A DNA stretch of 50,279 nucleotides. Origin: Hyella patelloides LEGE 07179 (GTDB lineage Bacteria; Cyanobacteriota; Cyanobacteriia; Cyanobacteriales; Xenococcaceae). The DNA is taken from contig NZ_LR214361.1 of assembly GCF_900659865.1 (NCBI RefSeq), forward strand, positions 1-50,279, written 5' to 3'. Below are positions 17,501 to 28,000 of this stretch, piece by piece (within the stretch, counting starts at the first letter, position 1; the number at the start of each line of letters is the position of its first letter). The notes beneath the pieces were generated by a model. That model searched no databases and had not been told where the DNA came from. It saw only the letters and a program-made list of their open reading frames with translations. The position numbers were made by a program, and so were the translations under genes.

Positions 17501-19194
17501 TGGAGTAGAGGTGAACGTTGGTCAAATTTAGTTGCTGTATTGTTATTGTTAACCTTCTGGATTAACTCGACCTGCTGTGGCGGTAAAAGCTGCTCCATGA
17601 TTTGTTGCGGATTAGCTTGCCAAAGTTCTTCTCTAGTCCCTAGAGCTTCAATAAAATCTCCGTAGGTAGCAAACATTTCATCTAGCAAACCAGGGGGAAA
17701 AACTTCATCCACCGCATCCCAATTTAAAATCAACGCCCCCTGTTCTTCAAGGACTTGATGATCTAAATATATTTGGGGAGTTTGACTGAGACTATAAACT
17801 ACTTCTCCTAGTTCATAGATCGAGGCACTTTCCGTATTAGAACTACCTGCAAAGCGATCGCGATTCAGACTATCGTTAGTTAGGGTGCTGGTATAGACTA
17901 CGGGCATTAATGCCCCTGAGTATCTTTTTTGGGCGTGGGCAATATCTCGCAACACTTTCATGCCACTGACATAGCGATGATCTAAATCTTGCCAAAGTTG
18001 CATTTGAATTTTTTGGGCTCTGGTGACGAAAGATTCTGCTCCCGAATTATCTACCGCTAATAAATCCAAGGAGGTAAAATCTCCCACCAGACGATTGACA
18101 TCTTGATGTAAGGGGAGTCGTTTAAATAGGGTAATATTGAGGGTAAATTGAGGACTTTTACTCCAAGCAGCTAACACCTCACTAAAAGCAGCCAAGATAA
18201 TCGAAGAAGGAGTTAAATTAGCTTGAAAACCTCTTTGTCGCAGACGTTGCCATAATTCAGGGGCTATCTTTCGGCTGCGATGGACGAAGCGAGGACGTTG
18301 TATTTCCGATAAACTACTGCCTAGAGGTAGTTCGGGGGAAGGTGGGAGAGTCGACAAACGCTGTCGCCAATACTCTTGCGATCGCTGATAGACGGCAGAA
18401 TTTTCTAGTTCTTTTTCTGCCAAAACATAGTCGCGAAAAGATAATTCTAGCCCCTGTGCTGCTTGAGGCTGATCGTCCCGAAGGTAATCTACCAACTCGC
18501 GCACAATTAGTTCCAGACTCCAAGCATCAGCAATTAAGAGATCGATACTGATAAACAACCTGGTTTTATTTTCTGGTAACAAGGCGCTGCGGACTTCAAA
18601 TAGAGGCCAAGTGTCTGTAGGTAGTAACTGATGGGAAAGACGTTCTCGCAGGGCGGTTAATTGCTCCGTAGCAACTTCGGGTGCAGTTGTTAGTAGGTCT
18701 AAAACTTCAATTTGATAGTCGGGGACTTCCTCTAAAATTTGCTGTTGTCCTTCAGAATTCATAATCGCCCGCATCATCTCATGCTTATCGATCAGATATT
18801 GCCAAGCCTGTTGAAATTTACCTGGATCGAGGGCGGTAACATCAATCTCTGCATAGACATGGGTAGAAACATTGCTGAGGTCGAAACTATCATCTCGACC
18901 AATCAGATAAGCCTGTTGAATTTCTGTTAAGGGAAAGGGTTGATAGCGTTCCTGGGGTTTAGTTACTATCTGCGGTAGGGGCTGACAAATCTCCTGGAGG
19001 TCATATCCAGAATCTATCTGTCGGAGAAACTGAAGAATTTCCCCCTTACGCGCCTTAATATCAGCTTGTATATCGGGAGTCAATCCCTCTTTAGGAGCAT
19101 TACAACGTAGGCGATCGCCTTGGGCATAAATTTGAATATCGCGATCGCTCAGTTCGGCTAAAAATTCGGAAACTGGTTTCATAGAACTTTTCAT
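14536..19194 (-). CDS. NRPS3: TubC_N-Cy-A(Cys)-PCP-thioester reductase, chain-releasing module
   Basis: A 1552-residue terminal synthetase. Order: TubC-type N-terminal docking domain (about 5-60); Cy domain (about 85-510) with the cyclization motif Asp218/Asp223 in IDLLIADAWS; A domain (about 560-1030) with specificity residues D-L-Y-N-L-S-L-I-W-K, the cysteine code of yersiniabactin/pyochelin-type enzymes; PCP with GANSL; and from about 1196 a reductase domain (GATGFLG at 1201-1207, Tyr1359 and Lys1363 in YAQSKW). Role: adds the last cysteine, cyclizes it to thiazoline and releases the chain by NAD(P)H-dependent reduction to an aldehyde or alcohol. It follows PKS2 with a 4-base gap, so it acts last if the assembly is collinear. 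Release by a reductase rather than a thioesterase separates this locus from yersiniabactin. Confidence 0.93.
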   Translation of the reverse strand: MKSSMKPVSEFLAELSDRDIQIYAQGDRLRCNAPKEGLTPDIQADIKARKGEILQFLRQIDSGYDLQEICQPLPQIVTKPQERYQPFPLTEIQQAYLIGRDDSFDLSNVSTHVYAEIDVTALDPGKFQQAWQYLIDKHEMMRAIMNSEGQQQILEEVPDYQIEVLDLLTTAPEVATEQLTALRERLSHQLLPTDTWPLFEVRSALLPENKTRLFISIDLLIADAWSLELIVRELVDYLRDDQPQAAQGLELSFRDYVLAEKELENSAVYQRSQEYWRQRLSTLPPSPELPLGSSLSEIQRPRFVHRSRKIAPELWQRLRQRGFQANLTPSSIILAAFSEVLAAWSKSPQFTLNITLFKRLPLHQDVNRLVGDFTSLDLLAVDNSGAESFVTRAQKIQMQLWQDLDHRYVSGMKVLRDIAHAQKRYSGALMPVVYTSTLTNDSLNRDRFAGSSNTESASIYELGEVVYSLSQTPQIYLDHQVLEEQGALILNWDAVDEVFPPGLLDEMFATYGDFIEALGTREELWQANPQQIMEQLLPPQQVELIQKVNNNNTATKFDQRSPLLHSLFFERVKHQPEQTAVIAGDISLSYQELSDRAIDLGKQLRDLGATPNQLVAVVMEKGWEQVVAVLGILASGAAYLPIDPSLPAERREYLLKQGEVKIVLTQGKSDRALEWSLGLKRICVDHQGLENTDITPLEPIQKTSDLAYVIYTSGSTGTPKGVAIAHRGVVNTILDINQRYQIDRQVRVLALSSLSFDLSVYDIFGTLAAGGTIVIPDATNIKDPTHWADLITKYQITLWNSVPALMQMLVEYAEFHPEIAISTLELVLLSGDWIPLSLPPKIKNLNGGTQVISLGGATEASIWSILYEIADIDPNWQSIPYGQPMANQRFYVLNEMLATCPVWVPGTLYIGGIGLAQGYWQDESKTNNSFIIHPVTQERLYNTGDLGYYQPDGQIIFLGRSDSQVKVQGYRIELGEIETTLEQIPAVKQAVVLAREENQHEKRLVAYIVPNQTTITPTQLSQQLQQKLPDYMVPSSFVLLDSLPLTANGKIDRQNLPEPVPETIPTDTDVSGTDNAIAQEISQLVASVLKVEHIDLNANLLDLGANSLDIARIANLMEQKFQYRLQIKDLYRLSSVRALAQDRDRRLHPETNSSLIEELVSIAHKATTTELASEAVLELDIIPSSLKDRPISNPNAIFLTGATGFLGIYLLYELLVQTQAQIFCLVRAANLEAAKQRLQNKLKDYQLWQEEFDSRIVPLIGDLSQPNLGLSPKQFDQLCQSIDVIYHNGAVVNLLYSYNALKASNVLGTQEILKIASTSKIKPVHYISTIGIFLSANDADKIIYETDSIDSVEIVEGGYAQSKWVAEKLVTLAAQKGLPVTIYRPGTITGHSITGISSTQDWLSLLLISCLQTGMIPLRDVTIAFTPVDYVSRGIVCLSQQPNVDNNNYHLLNPQSSHWNQLPDLLKSLGYPLKQVTFDQWSEQINRTNGESAMDSIKNLLPSLKYHSSNSGKIQFDSQNAVRELAKYGLVCPSSTRHLLNSQLAYFKRSSS

Positions 19195-19198
19195 AGAA

Positions 19199-22100
19199 TT
19201 AAATTTCTATTTCTTCTCGTTCGTTGGATTTATGGCTGAGAGCAGCCTGGCGTTGGGCAGATATTTGATAAGTACTGTCAATATGTTCTCCAATACCCAC
19301 TACAGTTAGAGTTTCAAACAAAATGGTCATGGGCAGATCGATTTGAAATGTTTCGCGAATCTGAGCAATCACTTGAATGCCCACTAGGGAATCTCCCCCC
19401 AATTCAAAGAAATTGTCATAAATACCAACCCGTTCAACTCCCATGGCTGACTGCCAGATTTTGGCTAATTTTTGTTCGGTTTCTGTTTTGGGAGCAACAT
19501 AGTCTGTTTCTAATTCTGGTCGGGTATAGCTGGTTTCTGTCTTAGCAGGTGGACTCTGGGTTGCTGCTAATGACTCTGGTGGAATTTGTAACTGTTGCCA
19601 GCGATCGATTCTCGGTTGAAGATTTTTGCTAGAAACCACTAAACGATTAAATTCTGACCAAGCTAGAACTCGATTTAAAATCTCAATATCTTCAGGAGGA
19701 GTAACTGTTAGTTCCGCACTAACTACATCTTGGCTAGTGGGTACTCTGCCATCCCAGTTAACACTTAACCAGGGAAAATTAGCTTGATGCTGTTTTTGAA
19801 CAAAGCTATCTAAAAAGATATTGGCTGCGGAATAAGCAGTATGTCCCACACCACCAAAGAAGGAAGCCAAAGAAGAAACTAAAAGGCAAAAATCTAACTG
19901 ACGAGACTTTAAGATTGCTTCTAAAACCAGTAACCCCTTAACTTTACCCTGAAACTGCTGCTGACAGTCAAATTCAGTTGCTTCGGTAATTGGTCGGAAA
20001 ATTTCTAAAGAATCAGTAGCTACTGCGTGAATTACTCCATTAAGCTGACCAAAACGGGATTCAGCCCGATCGATCGCCTCTTTCATTGCTTCAGCATCGG
20101 CAACATCAGCACTAGCCAGAAAAACTTCTGCTCCTAAATCTTCTAATTTTTGTACTTGGCGAATTTTGCGAGCTGTAGGCTCTTGTTCGCTATGGCTTGC
20201 TAACCATTGTTGCCAATCTTCCCTAGCAGGGAAGGTGGAACGACCAGTCAGAATCAGTTTACTCTGGTAATTAGTAGCTAAGTGTTCGGCAATAACTAAC
20301 CCCAGACTGCCCAATCCACCTACAATTAGATAAACACCCTGAGATTTAAAAGCAAGGTTTTCTTTGGTTGGTGCTTCTAGTTTGAGGGGGGCAAAAGTTT
20401 CTCTCCAACGACGACCATTACGATAGGCAATTATTGGTTCTAAAACTGGACTATGAAGTTCAGTGATAATCTTGTCAATCAGGTTAGTAGAAAGACTATC
20501 AACTAGATCGAGATCGATACTGCGACAGTAGATATGAGAGTATTCTTGGGGAATGGTTTTAATTGCCCCTAAAATTGTTGCCTTAGCAGGGTCGCTCGCT
20601 TCTGTGCCAATTACTTCCTGTATACCCTGAGAAATAGCTGAAATTTGCAGTTCTGAGGTTAAATTCTCTTTTGCTAAAGCTTGAGTGAGAAATAGTAAGC
20701 TATAAAAGCCTAAATATTGATTTTGCTCCGTTTTTTCCCAGTTGAGTACCTCGGTCTGAGAATTATTAAGCTGCCAACAATGAAGGATTTTACTGGGTAT
20801 AGATCCAGTCTCCTTAAGTTCTCGAATCAAACGCTGATAATCTTCCTTACACTGAGGATTGAGAGTATATTGCCCAGGAGACTGACAGCTAAATTCTGCA
20901 CCCTCCTTAACGGTAATAAAATCCTCGCTCTGGTTGGTGATTCGTGATGTTATTTGCTCGGTAAATCCCCTATTATCTGCGAAAATTAAGTAAGTAAGGG
21001 AATTTTGGGCGGTTTGACTTTTGTTAACGGGAGCTAAAGGCGATCGCTGCCAAGAGGGAGTATAAAACCAATCAGTAACATTCGGTTTTTTCTCTTCTGA
21101 GAGGGCATTTAATCTTTGTGCCACTGCTGGATTGACAATGGGGATAGTAAAGGCAGAAGAGATTGATGAATCTTCTTTATTATCCGCTCTGGCAATCAAA
21201 ATATGCTGTCCCAGAGCGTCTGAATCAGGACAAGCTGCTACTTGACTAAAACCCTTCTCAGCAAGTTTGGCTTGCCATTGTTGACTAGTCAAGAAGGGGT
21301 TGCCTCGACTACGTTGTTGATCTGTTAGAGGTTTCATCAACAAGCCAGAGGTAATATCAAAGAATAATAAGGGAGTTGTAATTTCCCAAATTAAGACAAT
21401 TCCCCCAGGAGCTAATAAAGAACGAATATGCTCTAAGGTACGATCTAAATTATCAGGAACGTGGAGTACATTAGCTGCTATCACCACATCGAATCGATCG
21501 GATTCAAAGCCTTGGTCTTGAGGTGGATTTGCTAGATCCAGTAATTTATATTCCAAGAAAGGATAATCGCTGAATTTGCTTTTTGCCTGGGTTAAAAACC
21601 AATTACCAATATCGGTAAAAGTATATTTTGTTTGATCGACTGGCAAAATGGGCAGCAAATCTGTAGTAGCTAATCCTTGTCCTCCACCAACTTCGAGAAT
21701 TCTTAATTGGGTAGTCTCTGGTAATGAATTTACCAATTGCTTTAAACTAGCACGCATAATCGCACTATAGTAAGCGAATAAAGGCATCTCAGGATTAGCA
21801 TTTTTACCCTGCTGATAAACTAAACCATTAAAAATTTCTAGGGGTTCTTTTTTGCCCGCTATTACGGCAGCTAAATTTTCACCACACTGTTGAGTAAGCT
21901 CAATCATTTGTGGGAATTTAATCCATCTAGTTTGAAATTCTGCCAGCATTTCCGTCAAATCATCCTTGGAGCATTCAGCCAAATGGCTATAAACTCCGTT
22001 GGTATGTTGCAAATGTCCCTTAGCTACTAAAATATCTAGCCAACGAGCCATTAACTGTTGATAAGAAGGAGCAATTTGAGCTTGGTTAAATAATTCTGTT

Positions 22101-25018
22101 TCCGAATAGGATTTCGCTGAATCTTGCCACACCCCTAGCTCTCGGAACGTTAGCTTAATATAAGCCAGACACACTCTATCCATTGAGGGAAAATTTTCAA
22201 TATAGCTCTCTTCGTCAAATTTGGAGATCCCCTGGCGAGATTGAAGTTGACCTGCCTCCATTAAAGGTTGCCAAAGCTCTTCTAAACTGGGCTGTGGTAA
22301 ATGAGTTGGGAGCATTACAACCTTAGAATCTCCTTCTGCTGGTTCTAACCAATAACGCTGCCGTTCAAAGGGATAGGTGGGAAGAGGTAGGCGAAATCGC
22401 TGTTGAGCGACCTGAAATTCTGACCAATCAATTTTGACCCCTGCTAGCCATAGTTTACCCACTGTCTGCCAGAGAAATCTGATATCACTTCCCTCTTCTT
22501 GAGGATGACGGACGGAGGTTAAAATTAATTGTTCTGATTGCTTTTGTGGATGCTGTTTGGCAAGTTTACTTAAGGTACGACCTGCTCCCACTTCCAGTAA
22601 GATTTGATTAGCTTCTTGACAAAGATGTTGTAAATTATCACTAAAGCGAACTGTCTGTCTTAAATGAGCTGCCCAATAATTAGGATCGGTAGCTTCTTCA
22701 GGCTTAATCCACGTCCCCGTTAAATTAGATAAGTAGGGAATTTGGGGAGGGTGCAGGGTTATCTCAGAAAATTGTTGTTTGAAAGGTTCAATCATCCCGT
22801 CCATCATTGGCGAATGGAAGCCATGGGAAGTGTGGAGCAGACGACTATTAATTCCTTTAGACTGTAACTCAGCAGCTAAATTTGCGATCGCTTCTGTCTG
22901 ACCAGAAACAACGCAAGAATCAACCCCATTAATCACCGCCAAAGCTAAATCGGTAGTTAGATAAGAAGTTACTTGCTCTGAACTGAGGGGAACAGACAAC
23001 ATACTACCATGAGGCTGCTGTTGCATTAATTTTCCTCTAGCAGTCACTAAAGCCAAAGCATCTTCTAGACTAAATACCCCCGCTAGGGTAGCAGCAACAT
23101 ATTCCCCAATACTATGACCGACCATTGCTTGAGGCATAATGCCCCATTGCATCCAGAGTTGCGCCAGAGCATATTCAATCACAAATATAGCTGGTTGAGC
23201 GATCGCTGTTTGTTCTAGTTGTGCCTTGGCTGCTTTAATTTGGCTATCTTCAGGATAGAGAATGGTGCGTATATCTAAATCTAGATGGGGTTGTAAAATT
23301 TCCCCACAACGGTGGATCTGCTGTTTAAAATAGGGTTCTAATTCGTAGAGTTCTCTGGTCATATTGACATATTGAGAACCCTGTCCCGAAAACATCATCA
23401 CTACTCCAGGGGGATGGAGTTTTCTGGTTTGAGTTGAAATTCTTGGTGTTCCTGGTTCTTTGCCAGCAGAGATGGCATCAGCAATACTTTGACACAAGAT
23501 AAAGCGACGATGTTTGAAATGACGGCGACCAACCTGAAGACTGTAAGCTACATCCCCTAAATCTAGTTCTGGATGGGCTTTTAAATGGTTAATCAAATTA
23601 TCGGTAGCGCGCTCTAGAGCCTTAGCCGTTTTTGCCGACAGCATTAAAATTTGGTAAGGGTTATTCGTTGAGGGACTGCTACTTGCTGTACTTTGTCTTT
23701 GGGGTGCTTCCTCAATAATTAGGTGGGAATTAGTGCCACCTACCCCTAGGGAACTAACCCCAGCCCGTCGCACACTACCATTAGTTTTCCAGGGTGTCAG
23801 CTGGTGATTGACATAGAAGGGACTATTAACAAAATCAATCTGGGGATTGGTCTGTTCACAATGGAGACTGGGGGGAATCAATTCATTTTCCAATGCCAAA
23901 ACTGTTTTGATGACACTGGGCATCCCCGCAGCTACACCCAAGTGTCCTAGATTACTTTTTACCGAACCAATGCCACAAAAACCTTTTTCTGATGTACTAG
24001 TACGAAAAACCTCCGTCAAAGATTGAATTTCAATGGGATCTCCTAGACTAGTCCCCGTGCCATGGGCTTCAATATAGCTAATTTCCTGGGGTTCGATATT
24101 GGCGATCGCTAATGCATCGGCTACTACTGCTGCCTGACCATCTAAACTAGGGGCTGTATAGCCCACCTTAACTGCACCATCATTGTTAATTGCTGAACTC
24201 TTAATTACGGCACGAATTGCGTCTCCGTCTGCTAGAGCATCTTCTAAACGTTTTAAGACCACTATGCCTAAACCACTTCCAGGAAGTGTTCCCTGAGAAT
24301 CTAAGCCAAAAGCTTTACAGTGTCCATCAGAGGAAAATATTCCCCCTTCCTGATAAAGATAGCCTCTTTTCTGGGGCAGCATGAGGTTAACCGCTCCCGC
24401 TAAGGCAATATCGCATTCTCCGTTGAGCAAACTTTGATTAGCCACATGGATAGCTACTAATGATGTGGAGCAAGCGGTTTGCACCATCATACTAGGGCCT
24501 TTAAGATTAAGATGATAAGAAATTTGGGTCGCTAAGTAATTCAGGTCATTACCCAAATAAGTTTCAAACCCTCTCATGGATAAAGGTATCAGCTTACTTT
24601 GGTTGGTGGCAGCTAAATAGTTACTAACGTTACTCCCAGCAAAAACGCCAATCGAACCAGGATAATCATCTGAGGCATAACCCGCATTCTCTAGGGCTGA
24701 CCAAGCACATTCCAACATCAAGCGTACTTCTGGACTCGTAACTTCAGCCTGTTTATGACTGTAGTTAAAAAAGCTCGCATCAAACAGCTCGATATCTTCT
24801 AAGATCGGTTCGGCTTTAACATAATTAGGATTGTTCAGGGAATTTGGGTCAATTTTTGATTCGGCAGATTCCTCTTCCGCAAAAAAGGTAATTGATTCCA
24901 CTCCGTCAACTAAATTTTGCCAAAACTGTTCTAAATTGTTCGCTCCAGGAAAACGACCAGCCATACCAATGATGGCAATATCATTAAAATTTTCTGACTC
25001 AGTATTTATTTCGGTCAT
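19199..25018 (-). CDS. PKS2: type I modular polyketide synthase KS-AT-cMT-KR-ACP
   Basis: A 1939-residue single module. KS (about 13-440) with Cys183 in TACSTS, His319 in EAHGTGT and His359 in NLGHL; AT (about 540-840) with GQGSQ, Ser636 in GHSIGEY and an HGFH motif at 732-735 where malonyl-CoA ATs usually have HAFH; C-methyltransferase (ILEVGGGQG at about 1107-1115); ketoreductase (VGGLGSLG at about 1566-1573, Tyr1729 and Asn1733 in YSAAN); ACP with Ser1877 in LGGDSL; acidic tail (EREEIEI). No DH or ER. It adds a C2 unit, C-methylates it and reduces the beta-keto group to a hydroxyl. It directly follows NRPS2 and precedes NRPS3. The altered AT motif and the nearby extender-unit genes make it the better candidate for an unusual extender. 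Confidence 0.93.
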   Translation of the reverse strand: MTEINTESENFNDIAIIGMAGRFPGANNLEQFWQNLVDGVESITFFAEEESAESKIDPNSLNNPNYVKAEPILEDIELFDASFFNYSHKQAEVTSPEVRLMLECAWSALENAGYASDDYPGSIGVFAGSNVSNYLAATNQSKLIPLSMRGFETYLGNDLNYLATQISYHLNLKGPSMMVQTACSTSLVAIHVANQSLLNGECDIALAGAVNLMLPQKRGYLYQEGGIFSSDGHCKAFGLDSQGTLPGSGLGIVVLKRLEDALADGDAIRAVIKSSAINNDGAVKVGYTAPSLDGQAAVVADALAIANIEPQEISYIEAHGTGTSLGDPIEIQSLTEVFRTSTSEKGFCGIGSVKSNLGHLGVAAGMPSVIKTVLALENELIPPSLHCEQTNPQIDFVNSPFYVNHQLTPWKTNGSVRRAGVSSLGVGGTNSHLIIEEAPQRQSTASSSPSTNNPYQILMLSAKTAKALERATDNLINHLKAHPELDLGDVAYSLQVGRRHFKHRRFILCQSIADAISAGKEPGTPRISTQTRKLHPPGVVMMFSGQGSQYVNMTRELYELEPYFKQQIHRCGEILQPHLDLDIRTILYPEDSQIKAAKAQLEQTAIAQPAIFVIEYALAQLWMQWGIMPQAMVGHSIGEYVAATLAGVFSLEDALALVTARGKLMQQQPHGSMLSVPLSSEQVTSYLTTDLALAVINGVDSCVVSGQTEAIANLAAELQSKGINSRLLHTSHGFHSPMMDGMIEPFKQQFSEITLHPPQIPYLSNLTGTWIKPEEATDPNYWAAHLRQTVRFSDNLQHLCQEANQILLEVGAGRTLSKLAKQHPQKQSEQLILTSVRHPQEEGSDIRFLWQTVGKLWLAGVKIDWSEFQVAQQRFRLPLPTYPFERQRYWLEPAEGDSKVVMLPTHLPQPSLEELWQPLMEAGQLQSRQGISKFDEESYIENFPSMDRVCLAYIKLTFRELGVWQDSAKSYSETELFNQAQIAPSYQQLMARWLDILVAKGHLQHTNGVYSHLAECSKDDLTEMLAEFQTRWIKFPQMIELTQQCGENLAAVIAGKKEPLEIFNGLVYQQGKNANPEMPLFAYYSAIMRASLKQLVNSLPETTQLRILEVGGGQGLATTDLLPILPVDQTKYTFTDIGNWFLTQAKSKFSDYPFLEYKLLDLANPPQDQGFESDRFDVVIAANVLHVPDNLDRTLEHIRSLLAPGGIVLIWEITTPLLFFDITSGLLMKPLTDQQRSRGNPFLTSQQWQAKLAEKGFSQVAACPDSDALGQHILIARADNKEDSSISSAFTIPIVNPAVAQRLNALSEEKKPNVTDWFYTPSWQRSPLAPVNKSQTAQNSLTYLIFADNRGFTEQITSRITNQSEDFITVKEGAEFSCQSPGQYTLNPQCKEDYQRLIRELKETGSIPSKILHCWQLNNSQTEVLNWEKTEQNQYLGFYSLLFLTQALAKENLTSELQISAISQGIQEVIGTEASDPAKATILGAIKTIPQEYSHIYCRSIDLDLVDSLSTNLIDKIITELHSPVLEPIIAYRNGRRWRETFAPLKLEAPTKENLAFKSQGVYLIVGGLGSLGLVIAEHLATNYQSKLILTGRSTFPAREDWQQWLASHSEQEPTARKIRQVQKLEDLGAEVFLASADVADAEAMKEAIDRAESRFGQLNGVIHAVATDSLEIFRPITEATEFDCQQQFQGKVKGLLVLEAILKSRQLDFCLLVSSLASFFGGVGHTAYSAANIFLDSFVQKQHQANFPWLSVNWDGRVPTSQDVVSAELTVTPPEDIEILNRVLAWSEFNRLVVSSKNLQPRIDRWQQLQIPPESLAATQSPPAKTETSYTRPELETDYVAPKTETEQKLAKIWQSAMGVERVGIYDNFFELGGDSLVGIQVIAQIRETFQIDLPMTILFETLTVVGIGEHIDSTYQISAQRQAALSHKSNEREEIEI

Positions 25019-25046
25019 GGTTTTAAATTAGTTTTTTATTAATTAT

Positions 25047-28000
25047 TTATCTACGTTTTGGTGACTGTTTTTGACGACGCTGCTGTAGTCGCTGACGCTG
25101 CTTAGCTCTAGTTAATTTTTCGTAGCCAGCATTTGATTCTGGTGAGGAACGGTTGAGATATTGAGCTAACGCACTGATGGTGGGATATCTAAACATTTCC
25201 ACAATAGGAATATCCCGCTTGATTAATTCCCTTATTTGAATGTGGGTTTTCACCAGATGGACGGAATTTCCGCCCAAGTCAAAGAAGTTATCGTAAATAC
25301 CTACTCGCTCTAATGACAAGATATTCTGGACGATCTGACTTAATTTGGTTTCTAATTCGGTAGTTGGAGCGACATAAGCTTGGGGGATTTTTGCTGGATT
25401 TGATTCAGGTTTTGGTAGTTGTCGGCGGTCAATTTTTCCGTTAGGAGTGAGGGGAAAACTGGGTAAAAAGATAAAAGCTGAAGGCATCATATAAGCAGGT
25501 AGCTTATCTAGCAAAAATTGCCGTAATTCGTCAGTAAGTTTAGATTCTTTGACTGACTCCTGATGAGCTACCAAATAGGCTACTAATTGCTTATTCTTGG
25601 GCGATGTTTCTATTGCTGTTACCACCGTTGCTTTGATCTCTGGATGAGCAGCGATCGCTGTTTCGATTTCTCCTAACTCGATGCGATGACCGTTAATCTT
25701 AACTTGAAAATCTTCTCTACCGAGGAACTCAATATTACCGTCTGGCAGATAACGTCCTAAGTCTCCCGTACGATATAACCGTTCTCCTGTATCAGGATGA
25801 ATGATAAAGCTGGCATTGGTTTTAGCTTCATCTTTCCAGTAACCCTTAGCTAATCCTATACCACCAATATAAAGCTGTCCTGGTACAAATAACGGACAGG
25901 GTTTAAATGCCTGGTTTAGCACATAAAACCTTTGATTTGCCATCGGACGACCATAGGGGATACTTTTCCAGTCGGGGTCAACTTTGGTGATGGGGTAAAG
26001 TATCGACCAAATAGATGCTTCGGTAGCTCCGCCTAAGCTGATTACTTTTGTCTGGGGAAACAGCTCTGTGATTTGATCTGGTAAATCTAGAGGTAACCAA
26101 TCCCCACTCAGCAAGGTTAACCGTAAGAGAGAACTAACGGGAATTGAAGAAGCTGCGACATATTCCACTAACATTTCCATTAGGGCTGGCACAGTATTCC
26201 AGATGGTTATCTGATGTTGCAGCAGTAATTCTAACCAATGAGAGGGATCTTTGATTCTTTCTGCGGGGGGAATGACAATTGTTCCCCCCGCAGCTAAAGT
26301 GCCAAAAATATCGTAGACTGACAAATCAAAACTGAGGGAAGATAATGCCAAAAGACGATCGCTTTGATTAATGGCAAAACGTTGGTTAATATCAACAATA
26401 GTGTTAACTGCCCCCTGATGATCGATCGTCACCCCTTTAGGCATTCCCGTTGAACCAGAAGTGTAGATTACATAGGCTATATCTCCTGGTTGCTGCACAA
26501 ATTCTGGTAATTGAGCCAAAGGAGAGTATTCGAGAGTATCAACGCAAATACGTTTAAGTCCTGCCGACCATTCTAAAGAGCGGTTGTGTTTTGCTTGAGT
26601 TAAGACAATCTTGACGTATCCCTGTTTTAAGAGATATTCACGACGTTCTAAAGGCAAACTAGGGTCTATAGGCACATAGGCTGCACCAGAAGCGAGAACC
26701 CCCAGAACAGCTACTACTTGTTCCCAACCTTTTTCCATGACTACTGCCACCAGTTGGTTCGGAGTTGCTCCCAAGTCTTTTAGTTGTCTGCCCAATTGCA
26801 GGGCGCGATCGCTCACTTCTTGATAACTTAAGGTGCGATCGCCAGCTATAACCGCCGTTGCTTCTGGTTGTTGTTGAACTCGTTCAAAAAATAGACTATG
26901 TAATAGAGTATCTTCTTTTTTAAAGGGTGCTTCTGTCTGATTAAAGTTTGCTAGCTGTTCTAACTGTTGCTGGGGTAATAGCTGAATAGTTTTAGCTTGC
27001 CAAACCTCATCTTCGGTGGCTAATTTTTCCAGCAAAGTGCCATAGGCTGCAAACATCTCATCTAGAAGCCCTTCAGGAAAAAGTTCCTCTATACAATCCC
27101 AATTCAGCACCAATTCCCCAGAGGGTTTGAAGAACACTTGATGATCGAGATAAACTTGAGGAGTTTGGGTAATCATATAGACCATATTTCCCAACCCTTT
27201 GAGCATATCTCGGTTATAACTATCCTGACTGGGTTCGGCATTTTCGCGGGTTAAACTTTGATTGGTGAGAGTACTTGTAAAAATAACTGGCATCAAAGCT
27301 GCTGCGGGACACTGTTGCCTTTTCGCTAGTTCTCGAATAACTTTGACTCCACTGTAGTGACTGCGATCGAGATCGTTCCAAAATTGTTCTTGAATTCTTT
27401 TTGCCCTAGCAGTGAAAGAATCTCTTGCCGAATTATCAACTGCCAATAAAGTTACGGAAGTAAAATCTCCCACAATTTGATTAACTTCTGGATGTAAAGG
27501 CAAACGATTATAAAGAGTCAAATTAAGTGTAAATCGAGGATTTTTACTCCAAATAGTCAATATTTCGGCAAAAGCTGCCAATAAAATTCCCGATGGTGTT
27601 AAATTGACCTGGTGGGCGCGTTGTTTGAGTTGTTGCCAAGTAGCAGCACTAAGTTTTTTTTCCCGACGGACAAAATGAGGAGAGGCAATTTCTTGCAGGC
27701 TCTTTTGTAATGGTAATTTGGGGGCGGGAGGAATCTCATCTAGACGTTCGTGCCAATAATCTTGGGCGCGACGATAGAGGGGGGAATCTTGAAAATCTCG
27801 TTCTGCTAAAACATAATCGCGAAAAGATAATTCTAGGGGAGGCAAAGCAAGATCGGGTTGTTTAATTAAGTCCCCCAGTTCCGCAAATAAAAGTTCGCAA
27901 CTCCAAGCATCGGCAATTAGGACGTCTAAACTAAAGCAAAATCTTACTTTGTTCCCCTCCAAGCACAGGGCTTGAATTTCAAATAGGGGCCAGCGATCGA